From Ruminococcus sp. (lineage in GTDB: Bacteria; Bacillota; Clostridia; Lachnospirales; Lachnospiraceae), in NCBI GenBank assembly GCA_013911065.1, contig JACERV010000035.1, forward strand, positions 1 to 52,004: DNA of 52,004 bases, given 5' to 3'. The translations under genes were made by a program, and so were the position numbers. The notes beneath the pieces are model-generated. The model was not told the origin of the DNA. It searched no databases and was given only the letters and a program-made list of their open reading frames with translations. Shown in pieces: positions 8,880 through 17,225 of this stretch (position 1 is the first letter of the stretch; each line of letters begins with the position of its first letter).

Positions 8880-9511
8880 TTGATTCCCTCCAAATCCACA
8901 GGCTTATTCTGCACAATATTCGCAATCACCCTGCCGTTTTTCATTTCGATTACACGGTCTGCAATAGGAGCCAAAAGGGAATTGTGCGTGACAATAATCA
9001 CTGTTTTGCCCATCTTATGGCTAATATCTGATAAAACCCGGATGACAGCTTTTCCGGTTTCTGTGTCCAGTGCCCCGGTAGGCTCGTCACAAAGCAGCAA
9101 ATCCGGGTTTTTACAAATGGCTCTTGCGATAGCAACACGCTGCTGCTCACCTCCGGAAAGCTGCGCCGGAAAGTTATGAATCCTGTCTTTTAATCCTACT
9201 ATTCGAAGGGCTTCCTCAGGCTCCAGTGGTGATTTGCACACTTGTTTTGCTAACTCCACATTCTCAAGGGCGGTCAGGTTGGGAATCAGGTTGTAGAACT
9301 GAAAGACAAATCCAATTTTGTAGCGCCGATAGTCGGTAAGTTTTAAGTCATTCATAGATGTAATATCTTCACCTGCGAAAAGGATTTTTCCGGATGTGGC
9401 AGTTTCCATACCTCCCAGCAAGTTCAGCACAGTGGTTTTGCCGGCACCGGATGGACCGAGAACAATACAAAGCTCACTGTCTTTTATCTCGAATGATATA
9501 TTATTTACATA
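8873..9511 (-). pseudogene. ABC transporter ATP-binding subunit, 5' end deleted
   Basis: The frame carries most of a MacB/LolD-type ATPase: Walker A GPSGAGKTT (9457-9431), Q-loop, signature LSGGEQQRVAIARA, Walker B LLLCDEPTGALD and the switch His in IIVTHN. Upstream, the frame reads VNNISFEIKD and then meets an in-frame TAA at 9514-9512, so the normal first 20-30 residues are missing. No ATG, GTG or TTG lies between that stop and Walker A; the first possible start is GTG 9430, which would exclude Walker A. An ATG at 9530 opens MDFIDVICK, which looks like a family N-terminus, but it is in another frame and has no ribosome site. A deletion of the 5' end, possibly with the divergent promoter region, is the likely explanation, leaving the transporter without a working motor. 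Confidence 0.75.
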
Positions 9512-9551
9512 TTACATCTATAAAATCCATAATTTAGAGAGGTGATTTTTC

Positions 9552-10154
9552 TTGGACGGATTTGAAAAAAGAAGAGACGATAAGAAAAAAGCCATCATCC
9601 AGACAGCTTTGGACTTATTTGATCAATATGGTTATGAAAAAGTATCAATGACTGATATTGCGGAAAAAGCACATGTTTCAAGAGCATCCATATATAATTT
9701 TTTTGATAGTAAAGACAATCTCCGGCGTATCATCATAAAAGACATCTTAGATGATAGTGTTGAAAAAGTTGAAAAACTGCTTCAAGAAGAGGGTAACTTT
9801 ATTGAGAAAATTAAGAAGTATATCATAATCCGCACATGGTATTATGGTAAGCATAGCTTGAAATTCTTTTTTGACACGGTTGAAAGTGATTCTGAACTCC
9901 GGCAGTACTTTGATGATTTCACCACCACCCATAGACAGCTATTAATAGAATTCATAGACAAAGGTAAACAGTCAGGAGTTTTTTTACCGGATATATCCAA
10001 TATTGCAATTGAAATGTATATCGATATATTTCAAACATACTTTCTCCAAAATATGAACAAAAGGGAGATTCGTGATAGACTGGAGTTTAACCCCAAATTG
10101 GCAGAGGAGATAAATAGGCTGTTTCTGGAAGGGTTGATTAATAAAAGAAAATGA
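9552..10154 (+). CDS. TetR/AcrR-family transcriptional regulator
   Basis: A 200-residue protein with an N-terminal TetR helix-turn-helix (residues about 10-56, including MTDIAEKAHVSRASIYNFF) and a C-terminal all-helical ligand-binding domain. The start is a TTG at 9552, chosen because GAGAGGTG lies seven bases upstream and no ATG fits. It is divergent from the ABC transporter genes, the usual arrangement for a TetR repressor of its own exporter. Only about 40 bases separate it from the truncated ATPase frame, so the original control region may have been partly lost. Confidence 0.88.
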   Translation: MDGFEKRRDDKKKAIIQTALDLFDQYGYEKVSMTDIAEKAHVSRASIYNFFDSKDNLRRIIIKDILDDSVEKVEKLLQEEGNFIEKIKKYIIIRTWYYGKHSLKFFFDTVESDSELRQYFDDFTTTHRQLLIEFIDKGKQSGVFLPDISNIAIEMYIDIFQTYFLQNMNKREIRDRLEFNPKLAEEINRLFLEGLINKRK

Positions 10155-10193
10155 GCCGATAACTGTGAGCAATCTCACCTGTTATCGGCTTTG
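10155..10193 (+). terminator. Terminator of the tetR gene
   Basis: A 9-bp stem (GCCGATAAC with GTTATCGGC) continues into an inner 5-bp stem (GTGAG/CTCAC) and is followed by TTTGTT. It begins directly after the TGA stop. Confidence 0.8.
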
Positions 10194-10230
10194 TTATTCG
10201 CATTTCTTATTTGCGCTTCAGACAAATAAA

Positions 10231-10350
10231 TTATTCAAAATAAAATAAATCTTCAAATTTTTTATCTAGTGCGATGCAAAGAATGAGTGCCAGTTTGGCA
10301 GTAGGATTGAACTGTCCGGTTTCAATAGAACTTATTTGTGAGTTTTTCAT
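10231..10350 (-). pseudogene. XRE-family regulator, C-terminal remnant
   Basis: On the minus strand 39 codons read MKNSQISSIETGQFNPTA and continue to FEDLFYFE before a TAA. This is the recognition helix and C-terminus of a short XRE/Cro-type DNA-binding protein (family pattern ISxIExGxxNP...ExLF). The N-terminal half, with the first helices of the helix-turn-helix, is absent; upstream codons do not restore it in the same frame. It probably cannot bind DNA as it stands. The 5' end of the remnant overlaps the second copy of the 35-nt repeat. Confidence 0.7.
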
Positions 10351-10372
10351 GTCTGATTGTGGCAATACTTAT
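10338..10372 (+). repeat. 35-nt dispersed repeat, copy 2
   Basis: It matches 6093-6127 at 32 of 35 positions. It overlaps the start of the XRE remnant and lies just upstream of the small membrane-protein gene at 10421. The right half, TTGTGGCAATACTTAT, may contribute a -35-like element. Confidence 0.55.
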
Positions 10373-10420
10373 CTAATTATGGTAGAATCAAAAAATGAGA
10401 ACTAAATGGAGGATAAGAAG

Positions 10421-10822
10421 ATGAACGAGAGATCCAGTTTTGTATTGAGAATTGTAGCGGGGCTGTACCTTGCTTATTTAGGAGTCAAAATGATTCAGGG
10501 ATTAATAGTAGACAAACCCGAGAATATGATGTTTATGTTTGCGATGGCAGTAATTTTTGTCATTGTAGGTGTTCTATTTATTATATCTTCAGTAAAAAAC
10601 ATGAGGTCATCCAAAAATGCAGAAACCCCGCAGGAAGAAACAAATGCGGATTATATTGAGGATACCCCGGAGCTGGAGAATAAGGTTGCAGAAACTGCAG
10701 AAGATAAAGCAGATGAAGTGCCGGAGGCAGGTGAGGATGAATCCGGCGGTGAAGCGGATTTGGAAGCGGCAGGTAAGGAAACATCCGATGTGGACGTAGA
10801 TTTAGATGAGGAAGACAGATAG
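10421..10822 (+). CDS. Small two-helix membrane protein with acidic tail
   Basis: A 133-residue protein of unknown function. Residues about 8-30 and 38-60 are membrane helices, followed by a short basic patch (KNMRSSK) and then roughly 70 residues very rich in Glu and Asp with almost no hydrophobic residues. The charge distribution suggests that the acidic tail lies in the cytoplasm. The start at 10421 is preferred to ATG 10406 because GGAGG lies eight bases before it and overlaps the earlier codon. It directly precedes ispF and may be cotranscribed. Confidence 0.7.
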   Translation: MNERSSFVLRIVAGLYLAYLGVKMIQGLIVDKPENMMFMFAMAVIFVIVGVLFIISSVKNMRSSKNAETPQEETNADYIEDTPELENKVAETAEDKADEVPEAGEDESGGEADLEAAGKETSDVDVDLDEEDR

Positions 10823-10846
10823 AAGAGATATAAGGAGTAATAGATT

Positions 10847-11392
10847 ATGCGTGTAGGAATGGGATATGATGTCCATAAACTTACAGAAGGAAGAAAGCTG
10901 ATTATTGGCGGCGTGGAGATACCTTATGAAAAAGGACTGCTGGGACATTCGGATGCGGATGTACTGGTACATGCGATTATGGATGCTTTGTTGGGGGCAG
11001 CCGCCCTCGGGGATATTGGAAAACATTTTCCGGATACAGATCCTCAATATAAAGGAGTTTCAAGCATTGAGCTGTTGAAATGTGTAGCGGGGCTTCTTGA
11101 TGAAGGCGGGTATATTGTAGAGAATATCGATGCTACAATTATAGCCCAGAAGCCTAAGATGCTTCCCTATATTGAGCAGATGAGAAGCAATGTGGCAGAT
11201 ACTCTTGGGTTACTTATTGACCAGGTGAATATTAAAGCGACAACGGAAGAGGGACTGGGATTTACCGGAAACGGGGAAGGGATTTCTTCCCAGGCAATTT
11301 GTGCATTGGAGAAAATTACAAATTACAGCAGCTATGATGTCGTTCAAAATCCGGGAGGATGTGAGGGGTGTAGAGGCTGCCATAGACAATAG
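10847..11392 (+). CDS. ispF: 2-C-methyl-D-erythritol 2,4-cyclodiphosphate synthase
   Basis: Forms the cyclic diphosphate of the MEP isoprenoid pathway from CDP-methylerythritol 2-phosphate. The N-terminus [12 protein letters not shown] carries the zinc ligands D8 and H10, and [21 protein letters not shown] carries the third ligand and substrate-binding residues; the C-terminal signature FTGNGEGI is present. AAGGAG precedes the ATG. At 181 residues it is about 20 longer than the usual 155-160: after the normal end ALEKI there is an extra tail finishing [12 protein letters not shown] with three closely spaced Cys and a His. The tail overlaps no other gene and its role is unknown. Confidence 0.93.
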   Translation: MRVGMGYDVHKLTEGRKLIIGGVEIPYEKGLLGHSDADVLVHAIMDALLGAAALGDIGKHFPDTDPQYKGVSSIELLKCVAGLLDEGGYIVENIDATIIAQKPKMLPYIEQMRSNVADTLGLLIDQVNIKATTEEGLGFTGNGEGISSQAICALEKITNYSSYDVVQNPGGCEGCRGCHRQ

Positions 11393-11411
11393 CAGGAAAG
11401 GAGGCAAAAGG

Positions 11412-12536
11412 ATGCGGCTCCGAAAACTTGACAGCAGTGAACACGGCCTGACAAGAGGATTGTGGGAAAAAGTGTTTTCAGACGATAGTAAAAAGTTTCT
11501 GGATTACTATTATTTTATTAAAACCAGAGATAACCAGATTTATATGATAGAGGAGGATGGAGCAATCCGTTCCATGCTTCACTTGAATCCCTATGTGCTT
11601 CAGGTAGAAGAAGAGCAGTTCCGGTGTCATTATATTATTGCTGTGGCTACGGAGGCAGAATACCGGAAGCGCGGATATATGGGAGAACTGTTAAGAGCAT
11701 CTATGATGGATATGTATGCCCGGAAAGAACCTTTTACATTCCTGATGCCTGCGGCAGAAGCAATTTATACTCCTTATGATTTCCGGTTCATTTATAAGCA
11801 GAATCAGGAGGAGATACTCGGGAAAGAGGGAAGTCCCGGTGTGGAATTAAAAGATGCAGAGCTAGGAGATGCTGCTGAAATGGCAGAATTTTTCCGGAAA
11901 TATTATGCCCCTGCATATCAGGTTTATGCCATCCGGGATGAAAATTATTATCAGACTATGATATTTGAACAGATGAGCGAAAATGGCGGAGTAAAACTGA
12001 TGAAGCAGGGCGGACGCATCGTCGGGATGTTTGCTTACGCCAGAGAGAAGCGTGTTGAAATCAGAGAGCCCCTGTATCTGCCGGAATATGAAGAGGAATT
12101 TCAAAAGGCAGTTTATGTACTTCGGGCAGGAGAAGACAGTCCGGTAAAAATACTTGCAGCATGCGGGAAGGAAGAAGCAACGAAGGTTCCCGTGATTATG
12201 GTAAGGATACTGCATTTACAAACCCTGCTGGAATCCATACATGTAAAGGCAGGAGAGAAACTGGATTGTTCCTTTGCAGTATTAGATACAATCATAACAG
12301 CAAACAGCCGGGTATGGAAACTCCAGGGCGGTGGAGACAATCCGGCAATACAAGTACAGGAAACAGAAGATTCCCAGGGGGTACTGACAATCAGTGCGCT
12401 GGCAAGTTTATTGTTTGGTTATAAGACCCTGGAAGAAATTTGTGAGGAAGAGGATGTAATTGTTTCAGAGGAACTGGCATGTGAATTGCGGAAAACCCAG
12501 CCGCTGGAGCGAGTATACCTAAACGAAATAGTCTGA
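11412..12536 (+). CDS. GNAT acetyltransferase, Eis-like
   Basis: A 374-residue protein. The N-terminal half is a GNAT fold with the acetyl-CoA loop AVATEAEYRKRGYMGELL; the region LMPAAEAIYTPYDFRFIY is typical of Eis-type enhanced intracellular survival proteins. A second GNAT-like section and a C-terminal sterol-carrier-like domain (about residues 270-374) follow. These enzymes acetylate amines; the substrate here is unknown. GGAAAGGAGG lies before the ATG at 11412, 19 bases after ispF, so cotranscription is likely. The frame is open further upstream to 11301, but that part overlaps ispF and lacks a ribosome site. Confidence 0.85.
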   Translation: MRLRKLDSSEHGLTRGLWEKVFSDDSKKFLDYYYFIKTRDNQIYMIEEDGAIRSMLHLNPYVLQVEEEQFRCHYIIAVATEAEYRKRGYMGELLRASMMDMYARKEPFTFLMPAAEAIYTPYDFRFIYKQNQEEILGKEGSPGVELKDAELGDAAEMAEFFRKYYAPAYQVYAIRDENYYQTMIFEQMSENGGVKLMKQGGRIVGMFAYAREKRVEIREPLYLPEYEEEFQKAVYVLRAGEDSPVKILAACGKEEATKVPVIMVRILHLQTLLESIHVKAGEKLDCSFAVLDTIITANSRVWKLQGGGDNPAIQVQETEDSQGVLTISALASLLFGYKTLEEICEEEDVIVSEELACELRKTQPLERVYLNEIV

Positions 12537-12554
12537 ATAGTCTGAAAATGAACT

Positions 12555-12597
12555 GCAAAGGGGACAGTCCCTTTTGAAAAGGGACTGTCCCCCTTGC
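12555..12597. repeat. Long palindrome of the GGGGACAGTCCC type
   Basis: An inverted repeat with 21-base arms around a single central base, with one mismatch; the core pairs GGGGACAGTCCCTTTT with its complement. It follows the acetyltransferase stop by about 20 bases and could end transcription, though only a short TTTC/TTTTGC follows. Similar palindromes are common between genes in Lachnospiraceae, so it may be a small dispersed element. Compare the hairpin at 20999-21042. Confidence 0.65.
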
Positions 12598-12627
12598 GTT
12601 TCTTTTGCAGTCTATTTACAAAATTGG

Positions 12628-12656
12628 TTGACAAATTCCTTAAATTTGCATAATAT
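12628..12656 (+). promoter_or_regulatory. Sigma-A promoter of the cysteine operon
   Basis: A consensus -35 TTGACA (12628-12633), a 17-base spacer and -10 TAATAT (12651-12656) lie just before the T-box leader. Transcription should begin near 12663. Confidence 0.85.
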
Positions 12657-12662
12657 ATACCT

Positions 12663-12923
12663 ATATAAATATAGATTGAAAAGCGATGAACGGAAAGAGT
12701 AACTGATTTTGAACTTTCAGAGAGAGACTGTCACCGGCTGCGAGCAGTCTTAAGGGATAAATTTGTGAAGTGCATCCGGGAGCTGATTCTGCGAAAGGGA
12801 CAGGAATGAGTAGCAGGATACGGGGAACATACGTTACATGTGATAAGTGAAAGAAGCAATTCTTTTAATAGAGTGGAACCGCGGACATGACTTCGTCTCT
12901 AACAAGAGACGGGGTCATTTTTT
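12663..12923 (+). promoter_or_regulatory. T-box leader, tRNA-Cys type
   Basis: The leader carries the conserved T-box sequence GAGTGGAACCGCGG (12871-12884) and, before it, the stem I apical pattern AGAGAG...GGCTGCGAG. By its place on the 3' side of stem I the specifier codon is TGC (12771-12773) in GAAGTGCATCC, for cysteine. The T-box UGGA would pair with the ACCA end of a tRNA with U as discriminator, correct for tRNA-Cys. A 14-bp terminator stem with AACA loop and T tract (12887-12923) follows. Uncharged tRNA-Cys should stabilise the antiterminator and switch on serine acetyltransferase and CysRS. Confidence 0.93.
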
Positions 12924-13057
12924 ATGTAATAGGAACGTAGCTTTTCCTATTTACATAAAACCCATCTGGGGATGCGCACCACGCGCATAAGGAAAATGGC
13001 CGTTAAAGCGACCGCGCTTCGGCGCGAGAGTCTGGCCTGTCAGACTCTATGTTCTTA
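12921..13057 (+). ncRNA. Structured module after the Cys T-box terminator (copy A)
   Basis: About 137 nt between the T-box terminator and the first gene form several stems: TATGTAATAGGAA with its near-perfect complement (12923-12957), CGCGC-TTCG-GCGCG with a UUCG tetraloop (13013-13026), and AGAGTCTG/CAGACTCT (13027-13048). The order ATAGGAA hairpin, AAAACCC...GGGGAT, GCGACCGC and AGAGT...ACTCT recurs in the same order after the Thr T-box (30119-30262). No known RNA family is recognised. It could be a second regulatory layer, an RNA-stability element or a small mobile element. Confidence 0.55.
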
Positions 13058-13081
13058 TGAGAAGGGATGGTAGGAAATTTT

Positions 13082-13837
13082 ATGGGAATTATATCTTATA
13101 TCAAAAATGAAATTCAAGTAATCAGAGAGCGTGACCCTGCGATAAAATCAAATATGGAGGTATTGCTTTACCCAAGTTTTAAAGTTATACTTAGGTATAG
13201 GGTTGCTCACAAATTGTATCTGAGACAGCATTATTTTCTGGCCCGCTGGATTTCCCAGAGGGCAGCAAGAAAGACGGGCATTGAGATACATCCTGGTGCA
13301 GTAATCGGAAAAGGATTGTTTATTGACCATGGAAGCGGTGTAATTATCGGGGAGACAACTGTAATCGGAGATAATGTGACACTTTACCAGGGCGTTACTC
13401 TGGGTGGTACAGGAAAAGAGCAGGGAAAGAGACATCCTACATTGGAGGATAATGTAATGGTCAGTGCGGGAGCAAAGATTTTGGGCTCCTTTACAATTGG
13501 CGAAAATTCGAAAATCGGGGCAGGCTCTGTTGTTTTGGAGGAGGTTCCGCCTAACTGTACAGTAGTTGGTGTTCCGGGACGTATAGTGCGTATGGGTGAC
13601 CAGAAAGTACCCAGGTCAGACATGGATCAGATTCATCTGCCGGACCCGGTTCTCAACGACATCAAAGAATTGCAGAATGCCAACATCCGCCTTTACAATC
13701 AGCTCAAGGAAATGGAAAAACATATGAAGTGTATACTTGACGGGGATTGCGGGCAGCAGGATGAAAAAGAAAAAATAGAGAAAGAAGAGACAGAAAAGAA
13801 AGAAGTGCAAGAGGAGAAGAAGGATGAAATTATATAA
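13082..13837 (+). CDS. cysE: Serine O-acetyltransferase (EpsC/CysE type)
   Basis: Transfers acetyl from acetyl-CoA to L-serine, giving O-acetylserine for cysteine synthesis. The 251-residue protein has the short N-terminal helical region of the EpsC subgroup and a left-handed beta-helix of hexapeptide repeats with the catalytic signature [18 protein letters not shown]. After the usual end ([10 protein letters not shown]) comes an unusual 60-residue tail ending in a Lys/Glu-rich run ([15 protein letters not shown]). The start at 13082 has AGGA six bases upstream; ATG 13067 has none. Its end overlaps cysS by 14 bases, and the Cys T-box controls both, so cysteine supply and charging are coordinated. 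Confidence 0.9.
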   Translation: MGIISYIKNEIQVIRERDPAIKSNMEVLLYPSFKVILRYRVAHKLYLRQHYFLARWISQRAARKTGIEIHPGAVIGKGLFIDHGSGVIIGETTVIGDNVTLYQGVTLGGTGKEQGKRHPTLEDNVMVSAGAKILGSFTIGENSKIGAGSVVLEEVPPNCTVVGVPGRIVRMGDQKVPRSDMDQIHLPDPVLNDIKELQNANIRLYNQLKEMEKHMKCILDGDCGQQDEKEKIEKEETEKKEVQEEKKDEII

Positions 13838-15230
13838 TACATTATCAAAAAGAAAAGAGGAATTTTTACCTTTGGAAGAGGGAAAGGTAAAAATGTATGT
13901 CTGCGGACCTACCGTTTATAACTATATCCATATTGGAAATGCCAGACCTATGATCGTGTTTGATACGGTAAGGAGGTATTTCGAATATAAAGGATACGAG
14001 GTTAACTTTGTATCTAACTTTACAGATGTGGATGACAAGATTATTAAAAAGGCTATTGAGGAAGGCGTGACGGCATCGGAGATTTCCCAGCGTTATATCG
14101 AAGAGTGCAAAAAAGACATGAAAGACATGAATGTAAAGCCGGCCACGAAACATCCCCTGGCTACAGAAGAAATCTGCGGTATGGTAGACATGATCGGAAC
14201 ACTGATAGATAAAGGCTATGCGTATGAGAAAAATGGAACTGTCTATTACCGTACAAGAAAATTTAAGGATTATGGTAAATTGTCTCACAAGAATCTGGAT
14301 GACTTACAGTCCGGCGGACGTTCCCTTTTAGTATCAGGGGAAGATGAGAAAGAGGATTCTTTGGATTTCGTTTTATGGAAGCCGAAAAAAGAAGGAGAGC
14401 CCGCATGGGAGTCTCCATGGAGTGACGGACGTCCGGGATGGCATATCGAATGTTCGGAGATGTCTAAGAAATATTTGGGAGAGCAGATTGATATTCATGC
14501 AGGCGGCGAAGACCTGGTGTTCCCTCACCACGAGAATGAAATCGCCCAGAGTGAGTCTGCAAATGGCAAGGAATTCGCAAAATATTGGATGCATAATGCA
14601 TTTTTGAATATTGACAACAGAAAAATGTCAAAATCTCTTGGAAACTTCTTTACGGTCAGAGAAGTTGGGGAGAAATATGACTTACAGGTTCTGCGTTTCT
14701 TTATGCTCAGTGCACATTACAGGAGTCCGCTGAATTTCAGTGCGGAACTGATGGATGCTGCAAAGACTGGATTGGATAGAATTGTAACCGCAGCAGAAAA
14801 TCTGAAATTCCTGAAAAATAACGCAAAGGTACAGAATATGACCGATGCGGAGAAAGAGGCATTTGGAAAAACGCAGGAATATGTAGATGGATTTGAAAAG
14901 GCAATGGACGATGATTTCAATACTGCAGATGCAATTTCCTCCGTTTTTGAGCTGGTAAAATATATCAATACTACAGCAAATGGAGAAAGTTCCGCAGAAT
15001 ATCTGCAGAGCCTGTTGGATTTGCTGGTGAAGCTGACAGATGTCCTGGGGATTATTGTTGAAAAGGATGAAGAGATTCTGGCGGAGGATATTGAGACCCT
15101 GATTGAACAGCGTCAGGAGGCCAGAAAGAGTAAAAACTTTGCAAGAGCCGATGAAATCCGCGATGAACTGCTGGCAAAAGGAATTATTCTAGAAGATACT
15201 CGAGAAGGAGTAAAATGGAAAAAGGCATAA
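13824..15230 (+). CDS. cysS: Cysteinyl-tRNA synthetase
   Basis: Charges tRNA-Cys with cysteine. The 468-residue class I enzyme has the zinc ligand Cys28 in [22 protein letters not shown] at residues 36-39, further zinc ligands in HIECSEM and [10 protein letters not shown], and the KMSKS loop [10 protein letters not shown]. The C-terminal DALR helical domain ends [10 protein letters not shown], as usual. GAGGAGAAGG precedes the ATG, which lies within the end of cysE. It is intact and of normal length, and is regulated by the upstream Cys T-box. Confidence 0.97.
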   Translation: MKLYNTLSKRKEEFLPLEEGKVKMYVCGPTVYNYIHIGNARPMIVFDTVRRYFEYKGYEVNFVSNFTDVDDKIIKKAIEEGVTASEISQRYIEECKKDMKDMNVKPATKHPLATEEICGMVDMIGTLIDKGYAYEKNGTVYYRTRKFKDYGKLSHKNLDDLQSGGRSLLVSGEDEKEDSLDFVLWKPKKEGEPAWESPWSDGRPGWHIECSEMSKKYLGEQIDIHAGGEDLVFPHHENEIAQSESANGKEFAKYWMHNAFLNIDNRKMSKSLGNFFTVREVGEKYDLQVLRFFMLSAHYRSPLNFSAELMDAAKTGLDRIVTAAENLKFLKNNAKVQNMTDAEKEAFGKTQEYVDGFEKAMDDDFNTADAISSVFELVKYINTTANGESSAEYLQSLLDLLVKLTDVLGIIVEKDEEILAEDIETLIEQRQEARKSKNFARADEIRDELLAKGIILEDTREGVKWKKA

Positions 15231-15670
15231 GATTTGAGTTTCATGATTATATACACGAAGTATTGAGTCTTCAAGAGGTGGATATCGCAAGCTATTCACC
15301 TCTTGTTCTGGCATATATCGGTGACAGTATTTATGATTTAATTATCAAGACTATGGTTATCAATAAAGGAAATAAGCAGGTGCATAAGCTGCATGATGAG
15401 ACAAGCGGGTTTGTACAGGCTTCAACTCAGTCTTTGATGATGCGGACGATGCAGCAATATCTGACAGAGGAAGAACATGCGATTTACAGGCGGGGAAGGA
15501 ATGCGAAGTCCGTTTCGCCTGCCAAGAACCAGTCAATCACAGACTACAGAAGAGCCACGGGATTCGAGGCTCTTTTGGGATATCTTTACCTGAAAGAGGA
15601 CTACAAAAGGCTGATGGATTTAGTCAAAATCGGACTGGACAGCCTGAACCCGGAGCAGGCAGCAGAATAG
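15215..15670 (+). CDS. mrnC: Mini-ribonuclease III
   Basis: A 151-residue RNase III catalytic domain without the double-stranded RNA-binding domain, as in Mini-III, which matures the 23S rRNA ends in Firmicutes. The catalytic signature is [15 protein letters not shown], and the conserved EALLGYLYL near the C-terminus supplies further metal ligands. It overlaps cysS by 16 bases. This position, between cysS and rlmB, is the classical one for Mini-III in Bacilli and Clostridia. Confidence 0.93.
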   Translation: MEKGIRFEFHDYIHEVLSLQEVDIASYSPLVLAYIGDSIYDLIIKTMVINKGNKQVHKLHDETSGFVQASTQSLMMRTMQQYLTEEEHAIYRRGRNAKSVSPAKNQSITDYRRATGFEALLGYLYLKEDYKRLMDLVKIGLDSLNPEQAAE

Positions 15671-15743
15671 CATGGGCATAGAATTAAACGGCACAGCGGA
15701 CTGAAGCTATCCGTTTTACATGAATAAGAAAACGAGGAATAAG

Positions 15744-16514
15744 ATGCAGGAAAAAGAAAAAAATGAAGTGGAAAATAAAGAGAATACGCTGATAATTGAA
15801 GGCAGAAATGCAGTGTTAGAGGCTTTCCGTTCAGGAAAGACCATTGATAAAATATTTATTTTAGACGGCTGTCAGGATGGCCCTGTCAGAACAATTGTGA
15901 GAGAGGCTAAAAAACATGATACTATTTTGAATTTTGTGGCAAAAGAAAGACTTTCACAGCTTTCTGAGACTGGAAAACATCAGGGTGTAATTGCGTACTC
16001 GGCAGCTTATGATTATTCTGATATAGAGGACATGTTCCGGCTGGCAGAAGAGAGGGGAGAGGCACCCTTCCTTATTTTGCTGGATAATATTGAGGACCCG
16101 CATAATTTAGGAGCCATCATCCGGACTGCTAATCTGGCAGGGGCACATGGTGTTATTATACCAAAACGAAGAGCAGTGGGCCTTACTGCCACGGTTGCAA
16201 AGACCTCAGCAGGAGCGCTGAACTATACCCCTGTTGCAAAAGTGACAAACATCGCAAAAACGATAGAGGGACTTAAAGAAAGAGGTGTCTGGTTTGTTTG
16301 TGCAGACATGGGCGGAGAATCGATGTACCGTTTGAATCTGACAGGGCCTATCGGCATGGTTATTGGAAATGAAGGTGAAGGAGTAGGGCGCCTGGTAAAA
16401 GAGAAGTGTGATTTTATTGCAAGCATTCCCATGAAGGGAGAAATTGACTCCCTGAATGCATCTGTTGCAGCGGGGGTGCTGGCATATGAAATTGTCCGCC
16501 AAAGAATGAAATAA
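15744..16514 (+). CDS. rlmB: 23S rRNA (guanosine-2'-O-)-methyltransferase RlmB
   Basis: A SPOUT-class methyltransferase expected to methylate the 2'-O of a guanosine in domain V of 23S rRNA using S-adenosylmethionine. An N-terminal substrate-binding domain (IIEGRNAVLEAFRSG) is followed by the three SPOUT motifs: NIEDPHNLGAIIRTANLAG, GMVIGNEGEGV and SLNASVAAGVLAYE. GAGGA lies five bases before the ATG at 15744; an ATG at 15720 lacks a site, so 256 residues is preferred. It lies between mrnC and sigH in the conserved cluster. Confidence 0.93.
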   Translation: MQEKEKNEVENKENTLIIEGRNAVLEAFRSGKTIDKIFILDGCQDGPVRTIVREAKKHDTILNFVAKERLSQLSETGKHQGVIAYSAAYDYSDIEDMFRLAEERGEAPFLILLDNIEDPHNLGAIIRTANLAGAHGVIIPKRRAVGLTATVAKTSAGALNYTPVAKVTNIAKTIEGLKERGVWFVCADMGGESMYRLNLTGPIGMVIGNEGEGVGRLVKEKCDFIASIPMKGEIDSLNASVAAGVLAYEIVRQRMK

Positions 16515-16558
16515 TCCGGGATATATAAAGGTATGCAGGACAAGAAAGGGCTGGGCTG

Positions 16559-17173
16559 ATGAGGAAGTATGATGCAATAACGGACGAGCAGTTGATTTCG
16601 GATTTTCGGAATGGCAATTCAGAAATAATGGATTATATCATGGTAAAATACAAGTCAATGGTCCGCAAAAAAGCAAGGGCGATGTATTTGATAGGAGGAG
16701 AAAATGAAGATCTGATACAGGAGGGCATGATAGGGCTTATCAAGGCTGTCCGGGATTATAATCCTTCCCAGGGAACCGCTTTTGCCGGTTTTGCGGAACT
16801 CTGTGTATCCAGGCAGATGTATACTGCAATTGAAGCTTCAAAAAGAAAAAAACACATCCCGCTTAATTCCTATATATCTTTATACGAGGAGGGGGGCAAT
16901 GCAGATGAGGAAAAGACCCTTCCTTTAATAGATACCATTGAACCTGCCGTAGAAAATAACCCGGAAGCATTGTATTTTGGAAAAGAATTTACAGAAGCTT
17001 TTGTAGAGGAATTGAAACAAAGCCTGAGTGCCCTGGAGAATCGGGTGCTATATCTCCATCTTCTGGGAACAGATTATAAGACAATCGCAGAACTGCTTGG
17101 CAAAAGCCCTAAAGCAATAGACAATGCCCTTCAGAGAATAAGGACGAAAGCAGAAAAGCTTCTGCCGGGGTAA
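16559..17173 (+). CDS. sigH: RNA polymerase sporulation sigma factor SigH
   Basis: A 204-residue sigma-70-family factor. Region 2 is NGNSEIMDYIMVKYKSMV...LIQEGMIGLIKAVRDYNP with the core-binding helix and -10 recognition segment; region 4 near the C-terminus is ALENRVLYLHLLGTDYKTIA with the helix-turn-helix LLGKSPKAIDNALQRIR. Length and position directly after rlmB match Spo0H, which drives the entry into sporulation in Firmicutes. AAAGGG precedes the ATG. It implies that the host is, or descends from, a spore former, agreeing with the exosporium-type genes further along. Confidence 0.92.
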   Translation: MRKYDAITDEQLISDFRNGNSEIMDYIMVKYKSMVRKKARAMYLIGGENEDLIQEGMIGLIKAVRDYNPSQGTAFAGFAELCVSRQMYTAIEASKRKKHIPLNSYISLYEEGGNADEEKTLPLIDTIEPAVENNPEALYFGKEFTEAFVEELKQSLSALENRVLYLHLLGTDYKTIAELLGKSPKAIDNALQRIRTKAEKLLPG

Positions 17174-17225
17174 AAAGGTGAGTGTCATGGGAATCAGCAA
17201 CATTTCTATAATGGAGGATGGCAAA

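Noticed and set aside
17178-17225. Upstream GTG extension of the decayed gene at 17226
   Set aside because: ATG 17226 has GGAGG eight bases upstream; the extension adds unconserved residues and has no ribosome site.
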